Part shown: positions 31,512-33,402 of the stretch, piece by piece | How the letters are laid out: the number at the start of each line of letters is the position of its first letter | Numbering within the stretch: position 1 is the stretch's first letter | Assembly (NCBI GenBank): GCA_043424675.1 | Contig: JBHWPB010000040.1 | Location: 1 to 33,402 of the forward strand | Origin: JBHWPB01 sp043424675 | GTDB lineage: Bacteria; Bacillota; Bacilli; Lactobacillales; Carnobacteriaceae_A | DNA: 33,402 nt | Direction: 5' to 3' | Notes under the pieces: model-generated | What the model saw: only the letters and a program-made list of their open reading frames with translations | What the model was told of the DNA's origin: nothing | The model's database searches: none | Made by a program: the position numbers and the translations under genes

Positions 31512-32594
31512 TTATTTAACAGAGTCTAACCATTTTTTGAATTCTTCGTTTTCTAAGACTTCTGGATTAACGATAAATTGTGGGTCTTCCTCTTTGAAGA
31601 GTTTTTCGATATCTTCGGTCAACATGTAAGGTGAGTTGGTCAGGACCTCTGCCGTTGTTCCTGCAATGTGAGTCGTTAAGGTTACGTTGTCGAGATCGTA
31701 GAGTGGGCTGTCTTCTGGAATCGGTTCTGTTTCAAAAACATCGAGAGCAGCTCCGAGTATTTTACGTTCTTGAAGTGCTTCAATAAGCGCTTCCTGATCG
31801 ACTAATCCAGCGCGAGCTGTGTTGATAAATATCGTTGTCGGCTTCATCATATCGAATTGTTCTTTGCCAATCATGTGCTTGTTATCTTCACCTAAACGAG
31901 CGTGCATGGAGATGTAGTCAGATGAGGAAACAAGTTCTTCAAGCTCAACCTTGCTTGCTCCTTCTGCTTCTATAGCAGCTGCGTCTGTGTAAGGGTCATA
32001 GACGACAACTTCCACATCGAAACCTGATAATTTTTTCGTAACAAGGCGCCCGATATGGCCAAATCCTACTAAACCTATACATTTGCCACGAAGTTCTGGA
32101 ATAAATTCACTGTTTGCGAATTCTTTTTCCCAACCCCCCTGTTTGATAGAGTGGTGTGCACGAGCAATGTTTCTCGTCTCTGCAAGCATCATCCCTACTG
32201 TGAAGTCTGAGACTGCGTGAGCGTTTCTGCCGCGTACGTGAAAAACAAGGACCCCATTTTCTGTTGCAGCTTCGACATCCACATTTTCAAGGCCTGCACG
32301 AGAAACTCCAACGATTTTTAAGTTAGGCATAGCTGCAATGACATCACGTGAGACAGGAACAAAAAGTCCGAGTAATGCTTCCGCATCCTCACCTTCCGCC
32401 TTAATCACTTCATCCACTGGCTCAATATCTGGACCGTGCTTTTCTACTTCTAAACGACGGTACTGGAGTTGGTCCCAATCTTCTTCCCAGTTCCCAACAA
32501 CCAGATCATCACCGTATTCGTTGAGGTATTCTTTCCATGCTGCTTCAAATCCTTTGCCTGGAATCATTGCATCCCCTAATATAATTGCTTTCAT
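31512..32594 (-). CDS. D-2-hydroxyacid dehydrogenase (SerA/YoaD-like)
   Basis: A 360-residue NAD-dependent dehydrogenase of the D-isomer-specific 2-hydroxyacid family. The NAD site is GLVGFGHIGRLVTKKL (about residues 178-193) with the acidic VVVYDPYTD strand end. The catalytic triad is Arg in FINTARAGLVDQEAL, Glu in DVFETEPIPEDSPL and His in TTHIAGTT. There is no C-terminal ACT domain, so it is not the standard regulated SerA. A short tail NPEVLENEEFKKWLD follows the core. First gene of its unit, with an extended -10 promoter. In this setting it may oxidise or reduce C2 of a sugar acid. The similarity to B. subtilis YoaD is from memory of the family, not a search. Confidence 0.88.
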   Translation of the reverse strand: MKAIILGDAMIPGKGFEAAWKEYLNEYGDDLVVGNWEEDWDQLQYRRLEVEKHGPDIEPVDEVIKAEGEDAEALLGLFVPVSRDVIAAMPNLKIVGVSRAGLENVDVEAATENGVLVFHVRGRNAHAVSDFTVGMMLAETRNIARAHHSIKQGGWEKEFANSEFIPELRGKCIGLVGFGHIGRLVTKKLSGFDVEVVVYDPYTDAAAIEAEGASKVELEELVSSSDYISMHARLGEDNKHMIGKEQFDMMKPTTIFINTARAGLVDQEALIEALQERKILGAALDVFETEPIPEDSPLYDLDNVTLTTHIAGTTAEVLTNSPYMLTEDIEKLFKEEDPQFIVNPEVLENEEFKKWLDSVK

Positions 32595-32677
32595 TCTACA
32601 CTTCTCTCCCTCTGTTTATTCTTGTTCACTTCAAAAGTATCACTTTCAAGCTCTTCTTGCAATACAAATCACAACTT

Positions 32678-32686
32678 ATTATATCA
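32678..32686 (-). promoter_or_regulatory. Extended -10 promoter of the dehydrogenase gene
   Basis: TGATATAAT on the minus strand is a perfect extended -10. There is no good -35 at the usual distance; GGTATCGGTTTC just upstream is an incomplete cre-like or LacI-type half site. Confidence 0.5.
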
Positions 32687-32749
32687 GAAACCGATACCCT
32701 CTTATTGACTTTCTTAAAATTTTAATAAAAGTATGAAGCTTTTTTAAAA

Positions 32750-32780
32750 TAAAAAAGGAGTTAAAAAACTCCTTTTACAG
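32750..32780 (-). terminator. Terminator after ytoQ
   Basis: AAAAGGAGTT and AACTCCTTTT form a perfect 10-bp stem (32753-32776) with TTTTTTATTTT on the minus strand. Confidence 0.85.
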
Positions 32781-32792
32781 CAGATAATATCT

Positions 32793-33227
32793 TTAAACAT
32801 ATAAGTATTCTAAAATTTGTACCGCTTGATCGGTCGTTTCTACTGTGACATTCGCTTTATTTTCTAACTCTTTGAGAGCATGGATATGCTCTTCAGGGCG
32901 AATAATGAGAAGTGGCTTCCCTTTATTGATAGCTGTTGTGGCATCCATAGCTGTGTTCCACTGCTTGTATTTTTCTCCGAACTTAGCAATCACAATGTCT
33001 GATTTTTCCATCAAAGCTTGGGTACGGAAGTTGTTGATGTCTGAGGCCGCGCGGTCTTTGTAGTAAGGGCCAGGTTGTTCCCCCTGTACCTTCTCACCGA
33101 TATCATCGGACAAGTCATGGTTGTCTTGCGGTCCCACAAAAACCAAATCTAGATCCTTGGCAGCTTCTTGTAGTTCTTCACGCCAATTACTGTGGATTTC
33201 TCCAGCTAAATAAACGACGAATTTCAT
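32793..33227 (-). CDS. ytoQ: YtoQ family protein
   Basis: A 144-residue protein of the YtoQ family, a nucleoside-deoxyribosyltransferase-like fold of unknown function. Conserved segments are VVYLAGEIHSNWREEL (residues 3-18), VFVGPQDNHDLSDDIGE, KDRAASDINNFRTQALMEKSD, AKFGEKYKQWNTAMDA and KPLLIIRPE. The combination of N-terminal YLAGEIHS, ASDINN and QWNTAMDA is typical. The start at 33227 gives the usual N-terminus; GGAGGG lies 10 nt upstream. The in-frame ATG at 33245 would include that site. It is monocistronic, between the dehydrogenase gene and a tRNA. Confidence 0.9.
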   Translation of the reverse strand: MKFVVYLAGEIHSNWREELQEAAKDLDLVFVGPQDNHDLSDDIGEKVQGEQPGPYYKDRAASDINNFRTQALMEKSDIVIAKFGEKYKQWNTAMDATTAINKGKPLLIIRPEEHIHALKELENKANVTVETTDQAVQILEYLYV

Positions 33228-33325
33228 AATATATTTACCCTCCATTCCCTACTATCATAGGAAGATTAGAGGCAAATAGCAATTTTTATAATTTTCGTCT
33301 CATTCATACAGCAGCTCTTTTTAAA

Positions 33326-33357
33326 ACAAAAAAGCCTGGAGTACTCTCCAGGCTTCT
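33326..33357 (-). terminator. Terminator after the tRNA gene
   Basis: AAGCCTGGAG and CTCCAGGCTT form a palindromic stem around TACT, with TTTTTT on the minus strand; 9 nt past the tRNA 3' end. Confidence 0.85.
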
Positions 33358-33365
33358 TTATTCGA

Positions 33366-33402
33366 TGGTCCCTACTGGTCTCGAACCAGTGACCTCCAGC
33401 TT
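33366..33402 (-). tRNA. Partial tRNA gene (3' half, cut by the window edge)
   Basis: On the minus strand the end of a tRNA is read: anticodon-stem strand GCTGG, five-base variable loop AGGTC, T arm ACTGG-TTCGAGA-CCAGT, acceptor strand AGGGACC and discriminator A. CCA is not encoded (TCG follows). The anticodon lies beyond the window, so the amino acid cannot be named. The 5' acceptor strand should read GGTCCCT. Confidence 0.88.

Noticed and set aside
33366..33402. Naming the tRNA isotype
   Set aside because: The anticodon is outside the window; the acceptor and T arm alone do not identify it.

Overview
The window is a chromosomal segment of a low-GC Gram-positive bacterium (Bacillota). Gene content, gene order, strong AGGAGG ribosome-binding sites, a T-box, a TPP riboswitch, a CopY-type cop box and CcpA-type cre sites all point to the Lactobacillales. 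The acidic proteins and mix of families suggest a Carnobacteriaceae-like marine or alkaliphilic lactic acid bacterium (Marinilactibacillus/Alkalibacterium type). That genus-level guess is inference only. I see no phage, insertion sequence, CRISPR array or rRNA. One partial tRNA gene is cut by the right edge.

Layout. (1) 1-4.1 kb: OsmC-like peroxidase, amidase-signature hydrolase, TraX-like membrane protein and, divergently, an acetamidase/formamidase-family protein. (2) 4.2-12.4 kb, minus strand: a compact information-processing block read dut, radA, yacL, gltX, [T-box] cysS, mrnC, rlmB, rae1. This is the Bacillus radA-yacL-gltX-cysS-mrnC-rlmB-rae1 neighbourhood without disA, ispD/ispF and cysE; the T-box therefore controls cysS directly. 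(3) 12.5-17.9 kb, plus strand: a HesB/YneR-like protein preceded by a perfect 19-bp dyad, a short UvrA-like (UvrA2-type) ABC ATPase, a double rhodanese protein and an oligopeptide-binding lipoprotein. (4) 17.9-19.5 kb: the strangest part. It has stacked terminators, a degenerate tandem repeat with an exact 51-bp register, the C-terminal third of a GltS glutamate symporter, and an orphan protein that looks like a single FtsK/EssC-type ATPase domain with both Walker motifs lost. (5) 19.5-26.0 kb, minus strand: a cytoplasmic FAD/FMN fumarate-reductase-like flavoprotein, a CpsB/YwqE-type PHP phosphatase, an HMA-CDF metal exporter with a dyad over its promoter, and a CopB ATPase behind a perfect cop box. 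(6) 26.0-32.7 kb, minus strand: thiT under a TPP riboswitch, then a sugar-acid-type catabolic locus (2-hydroxyacid dehydrogenase, class II aldolase, GntP permease, FGGY kinase, PTS EIIB and EIIA, but no EIIC). (7) 32.7-33.4 kb: ytoQ and the 3' part of a tRNA.

How the genes may work together. The minus-strand block 4.2-12.4 kb is housekeeping (tRNA charging, rRNA maturation and methylation, recombination, dUTP removal). The metal genes form two separately controlled units, copper by CopY and probably zinc by an unknown regulator. The locus at 27-32.6 kb reads as uptake, oxidation, phosphorylation and aldol cleavage of an unidentified polyhydroxy acid or sugar. Its gntP promoter carries a cre site for catabolite repression. 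The best candidates for undescribed biology are the EssC/FtsK-like pseudo-ATPase, the EIIA/EIIB pair without EIIC, and the SD-hairpin-start arrangement at the YneR-like gene.
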